Shown: positions 44,960 through 56,509 of the stretch, piece by piece | How the letters are laid out: every line of letters starts with the position of its first letter | How positions within the stretch are numbered: position 1 is the first letter of the stretch | Assembly: GCA_038087015.1 (NCBI GenBank) | Contig: JASBNA010000035.1 | Coordinates: forward strand, 248,001 to 312,000 | Origin: Cerrena zonata | Lineage: Eukaryota; Basidiomycota; Agaricomycetes; Polyporales; Cerrenaceae | Reading direction: 5' to 3' | Length of the DNA stretch: 64,000 bases | Notes under the pieces: model-generated | The model's input: only the letters and a program-made list of their open reading frames with translations | Told to the model about the DNA's origin: nothing | Databases searched by the model: none | Made by a program: the position numbers and the translations under genes

Positions 44960-46327
44960 TCAAGTGAAACGAGGTAAGTACTGAGACCATGATGCGACCT
45001 GGAAAGCATCCGGAGGTAAGTACAGGAACTGTCTGGCTATCTCTGCTATCATGATCAGGCGAACTAGAGCATACACCAAAAGAACGATGATGTACAACCA
45101 AGCCTTTGGTATTTCCGACACTTTGATAGTGCGAAGAGACGTCTGACCGTTATTGGTCAAAATATGGATGAAGTTGACCGCTATGGAGCCTAATAATATT
45201 GCCAAGACTGTACAGACTCGCCAAATGACACATTCGATATAAGTAGGGAAATGGACATGCCATGCAAATAAGTGAATTAAACCATGCATCACCGATATCA
45301 CAGACCAAGAAACTATCTGGAAGTTCCTACCCCATTCGGCAGAACTCTCCACATTTCTTGAGTGAACACTAGACGTCGCGGGGCGTTCCTCGTCTGTTGA
45401 GTTTGCGCTTTTCGTACTAGATTCATCTCCTTCAGCTGTACCGAAACTCACCCGAACATGAGTTTCAGGAGCCACCGAACCTGGAATGTCGCAGAGCCTG
45501 TCGAATATCGTGTCGCTAGAGGTGATTTTCACTAACGTCGGTTCCGCCGTGATGCACGGTTTCTTCCACCACATAGCATATGCTAGAATAGCACAGAATG
45601 CATATCCTATCGTCGATATTTCAAGGATGCTCAGAGATAGCTTCTCTGATCGTCGTAAAGCACAAGTTGTGCAGAAAGATAGTACCTGTACGACTGCAAC
45701 AATTTTTGTGAGGCTATTTCGTTGGCTGCGAGAGACAATGGATTCTTCAGAAATTTCTGGGAGGAGAGCGGGTTTTTCCTCGACGAGTATCAGGAATCCC
45801 CGTATATTGAAATGATATCGATAAGTTGAGTCAGGGAGCTCATAGTCAAAGGCATATCCTCCCAGTGTTGCGTAAAAGGAATGGGTAAATGTCCAGGGAT
45901 GATTCCTCTGAATAAACAGTTAGTCGATAGTACCAGTATGACAAGTGTGGGGTCCCAGTAAGCGTACATGTATTCCTTTCATGTTCCTGGAGATGATATA
46001 TGCTTCTCGTAATTGTTCGAGGGCCGCAGAAGGCAACGTTTCGGGAAGCAGGAGAAATACGACCATCCAGATGATTGATTCGCGCATGTACGGGACGAGA
46101 CGACGGTTTTCGGGTCGAGTTCGCGGAATGTCGTCATGGAATGCACTCCAAGCACATATGATGATAGTGCTCAGGCAAAGAGTAAGGATGTCGGATGAGC
46201 CACGAGTACTGCACCCTGGTACCCATAGCACAGAGGATTCCATCACCGTGAAGTCAGTGTGTAATTTTGAGATATAGACTAGCGAGGACCTGCTCGGCAG
46301 GGTGTGTCGAAGCTTGCCAGAGTACAT
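44960..46327 (-). CDS. Multi-pass membrane protein of unknown function
   Basis: Two exons, 45968-46327 and 44960-45907; 435 residues. Segments that look membrane-spanning: ILTLCLSTIIICAWSAFH, SIIWMVVFLLLPETLPSA, LEISTIGYAFCAILAYAMWW, VSWSVISVMHGLIHLFAW, WRVCTVLAILLGSIAVNFIH and WLYIIVLLVYALVRLIMIAE. The motif VLWVPGCSTRGSSDIL before the first helix and ISRNMKGIHV after the second recall a large, uncharacterised basidiomycete membrane family. A hydrophilic loop of about 100 residues separates helices 3 and 4. Start could be 46327 or the internal ATG at about 46243; no signal peptide is evident from either. Confidence 0.72.
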
Positions 46328-48120
46328 AGGAACCTAGAGCTATATAACAGCTTGCTGTGAACCTTGTTACAACGCTCCTAGTAGCGTCGAAGGATCAGGA
46401 CCGAGTCCGCCTTTCATCGTCCATATTGCCTCTAATGGAAGTGCTATAACCAAAAAAACGCGAAGGTGAATTCCAGTCTGCCAGGTGTAGAATTCAACAT
46501 GGAGCTTAGCTGCAAATTGGATTGCATCCAGGATCTAGAGAGCGATTTTATGAGAAAGAGATATGTATATACCTTACCACATATTGCCCAAGCGACTGCG
46601 ACCCGAATACCAGGATGGACTTCGAAGTGTCAAAGATTGGCAGCTGAGCGCTTGAATGCGGCACTTGAAACCTAAGTCCAGGGCAAGGGGGTAAAAGGTT
46701 TCCACTGAGGGGTCACTGACTCACCCAAGACATACCAAAATATGTTGTCAGAGCATAACTGTCCAGCGTAAATTGACAAAACAATAAAATACTAAGTATT
46801 CTGAGTATATCTTGTCACGCAACCTGAGACGAACTCCAATATGTCTATATGGCCCAAGATATGCAGCACGTTCGGTGAAACGCCAGTGATAACGTGGCAA
46901 CACTCAAGCCTACAGCTGCCTTAGTTATCGATAGCCTAGATTTAGAAGCATCTTGTATACAGTGCTGCGGATCCGGAACTGTGGAAAACACATCATTTGA
47001 GCAGAGATGGGAGGGAAGTTATCACTCACTTACATGAGAAGGATGGCAGGCAGTAGTTGGCAGCTTGGTAGTAGTACAGGACAATCGGATACCTAAGAGA
47101 CTAGGAGGGTTTCCTGGGCCTTCAATTCCTTCTGGCTCAGAATTCTACCATCATCTACGCTTGCTTGGAGGTTTCGAAGAAAAAGTATGGATTGAAATGT
47201 CCAAAGCATAGGACTAGGAGAATAACGGATTTGCAACAAACTTGTGCAAGATCACCATCTGACGGGTAGGCTACTATGTCCCCCGAGTTCTTTGAGAGCG
47301 AAGAGAGCTGCTGTGTAGAGCCTGAGGGTGCTTGCGACCTCACATTTTTGCTGAGATAGGCTAACAGTGAGCGCGCCGCACCGGGAGGTGACGTCACTTT
47401 CATTTCCATCATTTCATTGACAGATATCTCGAGATTAAGTGAGCGGTATTGTTGGGTGGTCCATGGAGAAGCATATACATACCGGTTGAATGGGGAGTAC
47501 CCGAGTATGACGCTGTACGACGTCGTGAGGAGATAACGGAAGATGCCGTTGATGCTTGGCCTGATAACCGAAAGGACCGCACGCTTCCACTACGCTTCCT
47601 TCTGATCCCTCGTACTTTCCGGAGCTGAACCCGGAGAGTGACCAAATAGAAAATCTTGTCAGGACTTTGATGTTCAACGTTCGACACTACCCTTACAACA
47701 CCAAAGCATAATGTCCGCCGTAGTGAAGATATATTTTGGATACGTTCGTGTTGCAGAATACATTTCATTGCGGTGTCTCTGTGAGGAGTTGGATGAGGAC
47801 CAAAATGAGGGATCACGCGAGGGATACCACACTCGTTACTTACATTTTACATTTTACCGTTGTCATGCCAGGGAAAGCTTTAGTAGGTAGAGAAAGCATC
47901 AACGAGATTGCCGAGAATTCTGGGGAAGCCCACGGTATTCCGTCCAAAGAAGCTAGGAGAACAATGGCCCATCATAAAGTTAACGTCCGTTGTCGCCGGA
48001 ATCAAACGCTTTGTCGTCAGATTGAGATATATGGTGAGACGTCGACGCTCACCGTAGTAGTAGTAGTAGTCGACGTGAATGTTAACATGAAGCTCATATT
48101 AGCTAGTGGCCAATCCACTG
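46328..48120. other. Gene-poor stretch, no confident gene
   Basis: Open frames at 46466-46675, 47155-47412 and 47409-47816 have no family signal and no consistent joining. Possibly decayed sequence. A short GTA/TAG run occurs at about 48054-48069. Nothing else supported. Confidence 0.4.
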
Positions 48121-48561
48121 TTATTTCCTGGTGTTGTTCTTCTTGTCCACCGCAGGTGCTGGTGGCGCTGTTGGACTCCCAGGTTTCTGGGAGTTGTGGG
48201 GGGATGAAGGTTTAGAATTGGTCAATCCCAGTTTTTTTAAGCCCGGGGCAGGACGGCATGTGCTGTCCTTTATACTGTGTATCAAGGGCATCGAGGCGGA
48301 TAATGGAGGGGGCTGAGCATATGGATTCCAAGTTCCATCTTTCTTTATACCAGGCAGGGCAGTCCCGCAATATAATATGAGATAGATCGTAGAGAAATTG
48401 TATCGTTTCAGCTGGGGAGGTCCATTGTTCAAGGACACAGGGTCATTTCCGGTATTTGCAACTTCGAACCTAAGCGATTGAGGAAGCACTGGAATAGGAG
48501 GTGCGTCCCTTTTGTCTTCGGGATTTTTGTAACGAAACTTCCAATGATGGCTGCTATCCAT
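48121..48561 (-). CDS. Possible hypothetical protein next to the TIR element
   Basis: Single 146-codon frame starting MDSSHHWKFRYKNPEDKRDA at a true ATG and ending in a Pro/Ser/Lys-rich tail (PGSPTAPPAPAVDKKNNTRK). No domain recognised. The start lies 108 bases from the left end of the AT-rich TIR element. Composition is plausible for a small protein, but there is no paralogue or intron to confirm it, so it may be a chance frame. Confidence 0.3.
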   Translation of the reverse strand: MDSSHHWKFRYKNPEDKRDAPPIPVLPQSLRFEVANTGNDPVSLNNGPPQLKRYNFSTIYLILYCGTALPGIKKDGTWNPYAQPPPLSASMPLIHSIKDSTCRPAPGLKKLGLTNSKPSSPHNSQKPGSPTAPPAPAVDKKNNTRK

Positions 48562-48669
48562 AGCCCAGGAGATCTCTGAGAGACCATGCGGTGTCTTTGA
48601 TTTCCATCGATTAGGTTTGAAAAATCAAGCTTCTTGAAGGCGTCATGTTAGTGGTGGGTTCATGATCTA

Positions 48670-48686
48670 CATCAGGAAAAACCCCC
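48670..48686 (+). repeat. Left terminal inverted repeat
   Basis: CATCAGGAAAAACCCCC; preceded by TA. Pairs with 50637-50653. Confidence 0.75.
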
Positions 48687-48799
48687 TTTTATAATTAGTG
48701 CTAATTAGAGCTCACCCAACTTTAATTGCTCTAATTGACTGCTAATCAATCTAATCTTTCTCAATTTTCTAATAATATCTAATGTGAATATTATAATAG

Positions 48800-49260
48800 C
48801 TAATTTAGTATTTATTGTTTAATAATTTTGCCAATTTTACTAATCCTTTCTATTATTTATTATTTTACTAACTGCAAAATAACTGAGTATTTATTATTAG
48901 ATAAATTTACTAATTATGTATATTGTCTCTTAGTGTACTAACTATAAAATAACTTTGCTAACCATATCATAATTGAGTGCTTATTATTTGATAATCTTGC
49001 CAATTTTACTAATCTTATATATTATTTCTTATGTTTCTTATTGTACTAACTGTGAAGTAATTCTACTAACTCTAGAAAAAGTCAGTACTTACTGTCAGAT
49101 AATCTGATATATTCTCACTAACCTTACATATTGCTTCTTATTCTAGAATAACCTTGCTAACTATAGGACAATTGAGTGCTTGTTATCAAATAATCTTACC
49201 AATTCTACTAATTTTGTATATTGTTTCTTATATTTATCATTATGCTCTCATAGTTGTGAA
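48800..49260. repeat. Degenerate direct repeats inside the TIR element
   Basis: A unit of roughly 80-120 bases recurs about four or five times. Recognisable pieces are GAGTNCTTATTATTNGATAA, then TTGCCAATTTTACTAATC, then a TATATTNTTTCTTA segment and TACTAACTNTNAAATAA. Copies are diverged but keep the order. This internal amplification explains most of the left half of the element. Confidence 0.55.
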
Positions 49261-50059
49261 ACAATTGTATTAGCTATAAAACCATATTATTTAAGGTTTA
49301 TTCAAGCTGGATAACAATATTGAATGTATCTTTGCTAGTGAAACCTTTTATATATGTTACATTGCTCTGATATAGTATCATTAAACTATAACCTAGAAGC
49401 TATTCTGTTATAATTGAAAATATCACCAAAAGAATATCTACAAATTAGTACTAAATTGACACACTCATTTGCTATCCACACTTTGAGATATCTTATAGAG
49501 CTAAGTCTCTACTGTTTACCCCTATTTTTATTATTACCATACCCTTATTTTACAACTAAAATCTATAACTTATTTCAATATTTCTTACTATTCTTTTTTC
49601 ATGAGGTTTCTGTGTTGCCAATATGCTAAAACTGACCTGCAAAGAATAGTCCATATACAAGTTAATTATATATTATAGTAGGGTGGTGCTTTATAAATAT
49701 CTGATGTTGAACTGATACTCAGACAAGCTACCTATTGAATTCCTATAATGATAATTCTGGAGTAGCTAATACAGTATCCATGATTTTGACATGTGAGCAT
49801 GATATTCAGAATCTCCTTGAAAATCTGGTTCTAATGATATATAATATGTCCCTATAATGTAGAGAAACAGCAAGGATTCTCTATTTCTAAGTTGCTTAGG
49901 TGATTGAAGATAATCTAGGACTAATCTAATCATATCTCATGTTCCTGTGCTCCGATCCGCGCCATTGAGAGTGCATCAGAAAGCCCCGGATCACGGCTTT
50001 CCAACGCCGTCTCAAGCGCCCTGCTACGTCGCCATTTGACTTCGAAACTTCGCCCACAT

Positions 50060-50079
50060 CCTCTCTCTCTCTCTCTCTT
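50060..50079. repeat. CT microsatellite in a pyrimidine tract
   Basis: A (CT)n run of about ten units inside the GC-richer core of the TIR element. It is followed by a long C/T tract (to about 50125), a TATAAATAAGG sequence and a GTGAG donor-like motif. Confidence 0.6.
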
Positions 50080-50636
50080 TCCTCTCATTTACTCTTTCCT
50101 TTCCTTCCTTCTCCTCTTCCCTATCTATGCAGATCATATCTATAAATAAGGTGAGCTTTTATTTACTTCAGTTTATCTCTCACTAACTTGCTTCTCAAAA
50201 GCACAGTGCTTATTTCAGAAGACTTGTATGTTCTAACTCATTTCTTTTTCTGATCCGCTTACCATCCTCAACAGTCACTTCTATTATTACTTAACTCACC
50301 AGTAGTGTTATAGATTAGATTTTTGGTAAATAACATAGAGTAAATCTGTAATAATAGCTCAATTATCAGTGCTTTTCCCAACTATTTTCAATTGTGTGAT
50401 AGTCTGAGTGCTAGGAACTAACTCTCATATCATCCAACTGCTCCTAATTACATCTAATTAGCTCTAATTGCATCTAATACTAATCTAACTTACCTCTTAT
50501 TAGCTCTAACTGAGACCTAATAGGCTCTAATTAGACCTATATATTTTGCGTTATTTTGACACATGTCTAAATAGACCCAATTAGAGATATTCTTCCTATT
50601 GCACTTAATTCAATATAATTAGCTCTAATTAGAGAT

Positions 50637-50653
50637 GGGGGTTTTCCCTGATG
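50637..50653 (-). repeat. Right terminal inverted repeat
   Basis: On the minus strand CATCAGGGAAAACCCCC; followed on the plus strand by TA. Differs from the left end at one base. Confidence 0.75.
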
Positions 50654-50655
50654 TA

Positions 50656-51597
50656 GAAGGCTACGACGGAGTTAAGTTGTGACATCAACCAGACATTAAG
50701 ACACCATGGTGCAGTGAATAAAACTGAGGATGCGACGGTGAATGTTGCAGGGAAATTAGTTTTGTAGATCTCAAATCAAAAAAAGGATCGGCTCTTTACG
50801 CACATTGAGGGAATTTTGCATTTGCAGTAAGTTTATTCGTATGAACATGTCAGGGTCTTACTAGGAATAAAAACGATTTTATAATGTCTATTAAGGATAC
50901 ATACCGATATATTAAACTCGTAATAAATCAAACCCATATCATTCAAGTATCGTCAGACTATAAGCCTTAGGGATAAAGAAAGTTAAATTACGTACCAGTC
51001 AGACTACTTATCATGTGTCACGACCACTTAGAAGTATGACTTACTGTCATATCCTTTCTGTGATACGAGGTGATCAGCATGACTTCATACTGTATATAGT
51101 TGAGTGGCAAGTCCGAGACCTAGTACTATTTACGTCAGCGAGGGTCTTGCGTTACCACCACCTGCAGCACAACTTGAGATGTATACGATACAATGGTATT
51201 TAGGAATCTTGTAGCATTGTGACAATAGGAGTAGTAGTACTTATCCTGCTGGCCCGGGGTAACATATTCCGAGGTCATGTCTATATCACTCACCGTATGA
51301 TTCAGATGCATGGGTACAACATAAACAGTGTGGCTGAAGCCATGGTGAAGTGAGAAGACAGGTTGGTTATGTAGTACCAGTTACTACAAAATCAGTTACA
51401 TTAATGCTCGGATTCGGACTCGTAGTATGTGGTAATACCACTACGGTCGCGCATTCCAAATACCAAGCTCTGGGCGTCAAATAAGCCACGTGCTACAGGC
51501 GCCCCAGAATTCGATGTATCCATCCTCGTCTATAGCTAGCCAGAGAGCTCATCGACCAGCAACACTCGACCGTTGTCCCTCCTTCACAACATTCAAA
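50656..51597. other. Intergenic region upstream of RPP1
   Basis: No gene supported. Short frames only. Presumably contains the RPP1 promoter; no convincing TATA box seen. Confidence 0.45.
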
Positions 51598-52204
51598 ATG
51601 GTGAGAACGTCTGTTTGAATCTCTGGGGTACACTGGGAAGACGTTTGAAGGGATGGTCACCAGATCTCGCCGCTGGATGCAACCCATGAACTTTGGATGT
51701 ACCCCTAACAGCAGGGATCGGCTCTTTGAACTGGGTACTGACTCTGAATTCCACAGGCCTCCTCAGAACTCGCCGCCTCATACGCTGCTCTCATCCTTGC
51801 TGATGATGGCATTGAAATCACCGTATGTCTTATGCACCCCCAAGAAGCCATATGCAAACTTACAACTTTCACTCGTGATTTGTAGTCAGACAAGATTGTC
51901 GCTTTGACCACTGCTGCTGGTGTCGAACTCGAGCCCATCTGGGCAACTCTCCTCGCAAAGGCTCTTGAAGGCAAGAACGTCAAGGAGCTTCTTTCAAACG
52001 TTGGTGCCGGCGGTGCCGCACCCGCTACCGGTGGTGCCCCTGCTGCTGCTGCCGGTGGTGCTGCTGATGCGCCGAAAGAGGAGGAGAAGAAGGAAGAGGA
52101 GAAGGAGGAGTCAGACGATGACATGGTATGTATTCATTTTTGTTTTGTAGCAATAGTATTGGTTGACGATACAATGATTTTAGGGCTTCGGTCTCTTCGA
52201 TTGA
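51598..52204 (+). CDS. RPP1: 60S acidic ribosomal protein P1
   Basis: Stalk protein of the large ribosomal subunit. Four exons: 51598-51600, 51757-51822, 51886-52125, 52184-52204; 109 residues. Exon 1 is the ATG alone, immediately followed by GTGAGA. Exon 2 encodes [20 protein letters not shown], exon 3 [20 protein letters not shown] and the Ala/Gly hinge, then an acidic [16 protein letters not shown], and exon 4 GFGLFD, the universal P-protein C-terminus that contacts translational GTPases. The small separated first and last exons make the gene easy to miss or truncate. Confidence 0.95.
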
Positions 52205-53880
52205 TCTGTATATTGTGTCATTATGTCGCTTTTATCTTTTCATTGCATCCTGCATCTGGGTCGCACCCCACCCTACTGTATTCACTCTGCACATGTCACA
52301 ACCCAAAATACTTTGAAAACAGCAATCTCGACCTTCTGTCAAGACAGCCAGCTCAATCATGAGAGAGAAGCTTACGCCCTAAACCTTATCACAGATTCCT
52401 ATATTCTTGCGGAATATCAGGTAAGGGCCTCGCTGTCTTCCACCTTGGTTCATGAGGTGAGGTGTGCCCCCGCTCCGCTTCCTTTCCATATAGCAATGTC
52501 AGTATTGCCAGAGATATGGGTCAAGGTGTTCATCATACGCCCTACGCTAGGTTGAATAGTATTGGCTTCTTCAGCCCCGCTGGAGGTTATTGGTTACTGA
52601 GGATTGCAACAGGCGATTTTTTATTTGGTGCATCGCCCACCACCAAATAGATGGGATCAAAAGACCCTGAAAGAGGCTCCGCAAAACCCTGAATGCCCCT
52701 GAAGAATCCGTGAATTTCACGCATGTGAGCGTTGTGCTTTATCGGAAAGCTGATACAGGGAAAGATTGGGGAAGAAGTTCATAATTTATTCATTCATCTT
52801 AGCACGATGACAATATGAAACAACGTCTCGCCGACATTGCCAGACATGCCGTTTGAACATCCCAAGCAATGCTCAATATCGGTAACGAGAACGGTCTCTT
52901 GACTCTAAAAATCATTTGTTAAGGAGGTTTAAGGTCTGGAGAAACGTAACGGAACAACAGGCAGAAAGCGGAAGCCTAAAGGCGACTTCAAGAGCACTTC
53001 ACCTCTGTGGTTTAGATCAGGAGAAGCGACGGCCATAAAGTGAGATGCTTCTAAATCGAACACATTACATCCTCAGCGTGGGCGTAGGTGCCGTACACGG
53101 CGAAGAATAGACGTTCTGCAATTATGATGATGTCGGTGGAAGTTGAAGGTAACGCTATTTGGCTCAGAACTGGGGTGTAAGATTGGAGATATGATATCAT
53201 AAAATGTTACCAAATAGCGATGCTCCGTTTGCTGAGCTTTGGATGTTGGTGGGTTGATCAGTTTAGATGCGGCCGAACCCTGTGGTGTACTTAACTAAGG
53301 CCACCTATAGCTATATTATCCACTACATGTTGACTTGGTAAGAACGAGTATGTAGCTGGGATGTAGGATGTTCAACGCGTTCCGTTAGGAACGGCGGGGT
53401 ATTATCGGTATATACCGATTTGAAGCCATCAACGCCCCACGTCATAATCAACCAAGACACTCACTCACTCAAACATTTAGTTCACGGATATTGTTCGATT
53501 ATCGAGTAGCCGCTGGCCTCACAGAATTGAGAATTCAGATTGCCATACGATCAGTCTCAAACCGCAACCTGGCCGGCACCATGATATTCAAGAGGGCAGC
53601 TCGGTGCTACGTACTTCTTTGGCTGATCTCACACGTCTTCCCTGGAGGTGATACGGAAGCACTTGCCAACCTGGAAGGTTCATTGAATGACACAACGTGA
53701 CACTTCGTTGTGGGATACTCGGAAGACCTAGATTGGCCGAGCGAAGCTCAAAGAAAGGCTGTATAACACATCATCTGCCTTGGTCAATACCCTCCGAGGT
53801 CTGTTCGCTGCATAAAAGGTATCTCTCTTTCTCCATACTTTTAGTACTCCAGGGCCTTCGCAGCTGCTCGTGTCGCTATC
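52205..53880. other. Intergenic region upstream of the GMC oxidoreductase
   Basis: About 1.7 kb. A hydrophobic start (MIFKRAARCYVLLWLISHVF at 53581) looks like a signal peptide but its frame stops at 53700 and does not join the GMC frame. No other gene seen. Confidence 0.4.
53812..53818 (+). promoter_or_regulatory. TATA-like box of the GMC gene
   Basis: ATAAAAG, 63-69 bases before the chosen ATG at 53881, followed by a C/T-rich stretch. Supports the internal start. Confidence 0.45.
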
Positions 53881-56509
53881 ATGGGATCTACACTCTCCAC
53901 TGCATATATTTCAGGTCCTTCGGCTTTCGCTACTCAGACAACGAGCAACGACTCTTCAAAATGGAAGCAATATGACTATATTATCGTTGGAGGAGGTAAC
54001 AACTCGATGTTCGTTGCAACCTCATCTATTGATTCGTAATAGGTACTGCCGGTTGTGTGCTCGCGTCTCGTCTGTCAGAGGACCATGGTGTTACGGTATT
54101 ACTGATTGAGGCTGGACCAAGGTAAAGCCCATGCGACTCAGATATGGTAGTGGAAATTAATACTTTGACACAGCAAGGGTTCGATCCTTACTCGTTCCCC
54201 TCTCACATGGACGAAGAACTTCAAAACGGGAATCGATTGGGCATATCATAGCTCGTGTGTTGATTGTTTTGCACGGAATGTGACATCAACTCATAGTTAA
54301 GTGTCTTCTAGCTCGCCCGAACTGAACAATGGCAACGATTTCCATATGGCCAGAGGCAAAGTACTCGGAGGGACAGGGTAGGCCTTTCCGCAAATACAGA
54401 ACTGCTCTACTAATACCACTATAATAGTGCAATAAATGCTTTGATATATGACCGTTGCTTTCCGGAAGGTGCGGCACCCCTTGCATCGAAGACGTCTATT
54501 GAAGTCCGAGTGAATGCGCAGATTATGACAGCTGGGCTCGTTCCGGATGCACTGGATGGTCATTCAAGGACATCGAGCCGTAAGTGAACGACATGCATCA
54601 TTAATTACTGTTGTATCATAACTACTTTCCTAGTTACTTTCGCAAGGCAGAAGGGTACGATCCTAATGGTTTCTTCACCACAGTCGACCTGAGCGAAAAA
54701 GGTACCAATGGTCCATGGAAAATTCGACAAACACCGAGTCTTGCGGTAAGCCATTGGTACACACCTACTCCTTTGACCATATCTCAAAAATGATTAAGCC
54801 TATCGTTGATCTTACTATCGAAGCTTGTAAAAACATAGGCATGCCTTACGTCGAGTGTGTACTGTTGTCTGTGTTCAACCGAGACTTATCAGTAATAATC
54901 CTCTTTAGAGACATGAATGCTACTAACAGAGCTATTGGTATTGGCCGGATGGCTGGGATCATAGATAGTGCTGGGCGTAGTGCGTCAGCCCTATTGCTAT
55001 ACAGACTTTTACACTAACACTGTTTAATAGGAAGCTCATCCGCTACCGCATATCTTACCCCTAATGTTCTCTCTAGACCGAATCTGACAGTCGCTACTAA
55101 TACCAACGTGGAGAAGATTCTTTTCTCTGTGAACGAGGACACTCCGCGAGCGATTGGTGTACAAGTTGCAACATCTGACAAGACACCCAAGTATCGTATT
55201 GCAGCCACCAAAGAAGTCATCCTATCAGCAGGAGCCATTTCTTCCCCTCACCTTCTATTTGTTAGCGGTATTGGATCCGCAGAGGAACTAAAATTGGCTG
55301 ACGTACCTCTCGTCAAGGACGTTCCGGCCGTTGGAAAGCACCTGCTAGATGTGAGAGAACTGAGCCCTCTTCATTCCAAAGCAGACACTGATCTTTTCGA
55401 TTCGAATCCTAGCATGTCACATCGGGGCCAGTCATTTTACGATCCAAACCCGGGATGACCATTGACGACCTCAATCATTCACCCTTCTTTGCCATATCAT
55501 CCCTGCTCAAGTGGGTTTGGAATGGATCCGGTCTATTGGGCCGCATGGCAATTGGGTCTGTAGCGTTCGCTCGATCAGATGATTCAAAGTAAGCACCAGT
55601 CTTATGTCACACAGTGTACTAGTCCTTAGCTACCTCTAGGATTGTGGACACAAACATCGGCGTTGTAAAAGATCTTTCTTCTGGACCAAATTCGCCTGAC
55701 ATGGAGCTGATGATTTCTCCTGCTATCGTCCCAAGCTTCTTTCAGTTTGGTAAATCGGGAGAGTATGGCTTAACAATTGTCCGTCATCCAATTTTCCCTG
55801 TATAATCTACATAGTTCCCAGACCATCGTTTTCACTAGGCGGCTAGTGCATTGAAACCTGAAAGTGAAGGCGCAATGCGCTTCCGGTCAGGTAATATCTA
55901 TGATAGGCCTGTCCTCAACGGAGGGTAGGGATCTCTACTCTACTGCGATTCGAGTCTGTCCAGTCTGATGTCTATTCAAGATATTTATCATCCGAGAGTG
56001 ATGTCAACATCTTGATACGGGGTGTTCGCCTTATTATCAAGCTGGCACATACCGAACCGCTCAAGTCCCAACTCGAATTCCGCTATGACAACAAGAATCA
56101 GAAGGATTACTTCTGGATGTGTGATCAGGACCCCGACAAGGTATGTTCTCAGTCATATGCCTTTTTCTGGGTTCTAATGCATTATTTTATTTTCCTTAGT
56201 TAACAGATGAGGAGATCCGTACTTTCATCAAGCGCAATGGGCATCCTTCTTTCCATCCCGTGAGCATTTAAAGATCATAGAATCTACCTAGAATTGATAT
56301 CTGACTTACCGAAGGTCGGATCTTGTCGTATGGGACAAGACGAGAGGGATACAGTCGTTGGTCCTGACCTTCGAGTTCACGGAATTCGTGGTTTACGGGT
56401 AGTTGATTCCTCAATTTTCCCAGAACATGTCTCGGGCCATCCTGCAGCTCCTGCGGTAATGGTTGCGGAGAAAGCGTCTGATATAATCAAGACACAAGCT
56501 CACTCGTAA
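53881..56509 (+). CDS. GMC family FAD-dependent oxidoreductase
   Basis: Flavoenzyme of the glucose-methanol-choline family, which includes aryl-alcohol, alcohol and sugar oxidases. Over a dozen exons join in frame. The FAD-binding start is YDYIIVGGGTAGCVLASRLS, followed by VLLIEAGPS, the PS00623-type RGKVLGGTGAINALIYDR, WSFKDIEPYFRKAEG, the second GMC signature VILSAGAISSPHLLFVSGIG, and the C-terminal active-site region FHPVGSCRMGQDERDTVVGP with HVSGHPAAPAVMVAEKASD. Catalytic His candidates are in SFHPVGS and SGHPAA. The chosen ATG at 53881 is the first after an in-frame TAG; the start MGSTLSTAYISGPSAFA is only a weak signal peptide, so secretion is uncertain. Substrate unknown. Confidence 0.88.

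Larger units (their letters stand above)
48670..50653. mobile_element. AT-rich TIR element, non-autonomous, bounded by TA
   Basis: The left end reads CATCAGGAAAAACCCCC (48670-48686) and the right end, read inward on the minus strand from 50653, CATCAGGGAAAACCCCC: 16 of 17 bases agree. Just inside both ends the sequence TAATTAGWGCTAATTA also matches inversely. TA flanks both sides (48668-48669 and 50654-50655), as expected for a TA target duplication. The 1,984-bp interior is strikingly A/T-rich with no transposase. Subterminal zones are full of CTAATTAG and CTCTAATTA motifs. The TA duplication points to a Tc1/mariner-like or related mechanism, but the family is unassigned. Confidence 0.75.

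Noticed and set aside
51705..52124. A 139-codon minus-strand frame rich in Ser/Ala/Pro
   Set aside because: Complement of the RPP1 Ala/Gly hinge and acidic tail.
53491..53700. Signal-peptide-like N-terminus before the GMC gene
   Set aside because: Its frame ends at 53700, does not join the GMC frame in phase, and a TATA-like box lies between it and the GMC start.
53881..56509. A secondary-metabolite cluster around the GMC oxidoreductase
   Set aside because: No synthase, P450 or transporter gene adjoins it in this window.
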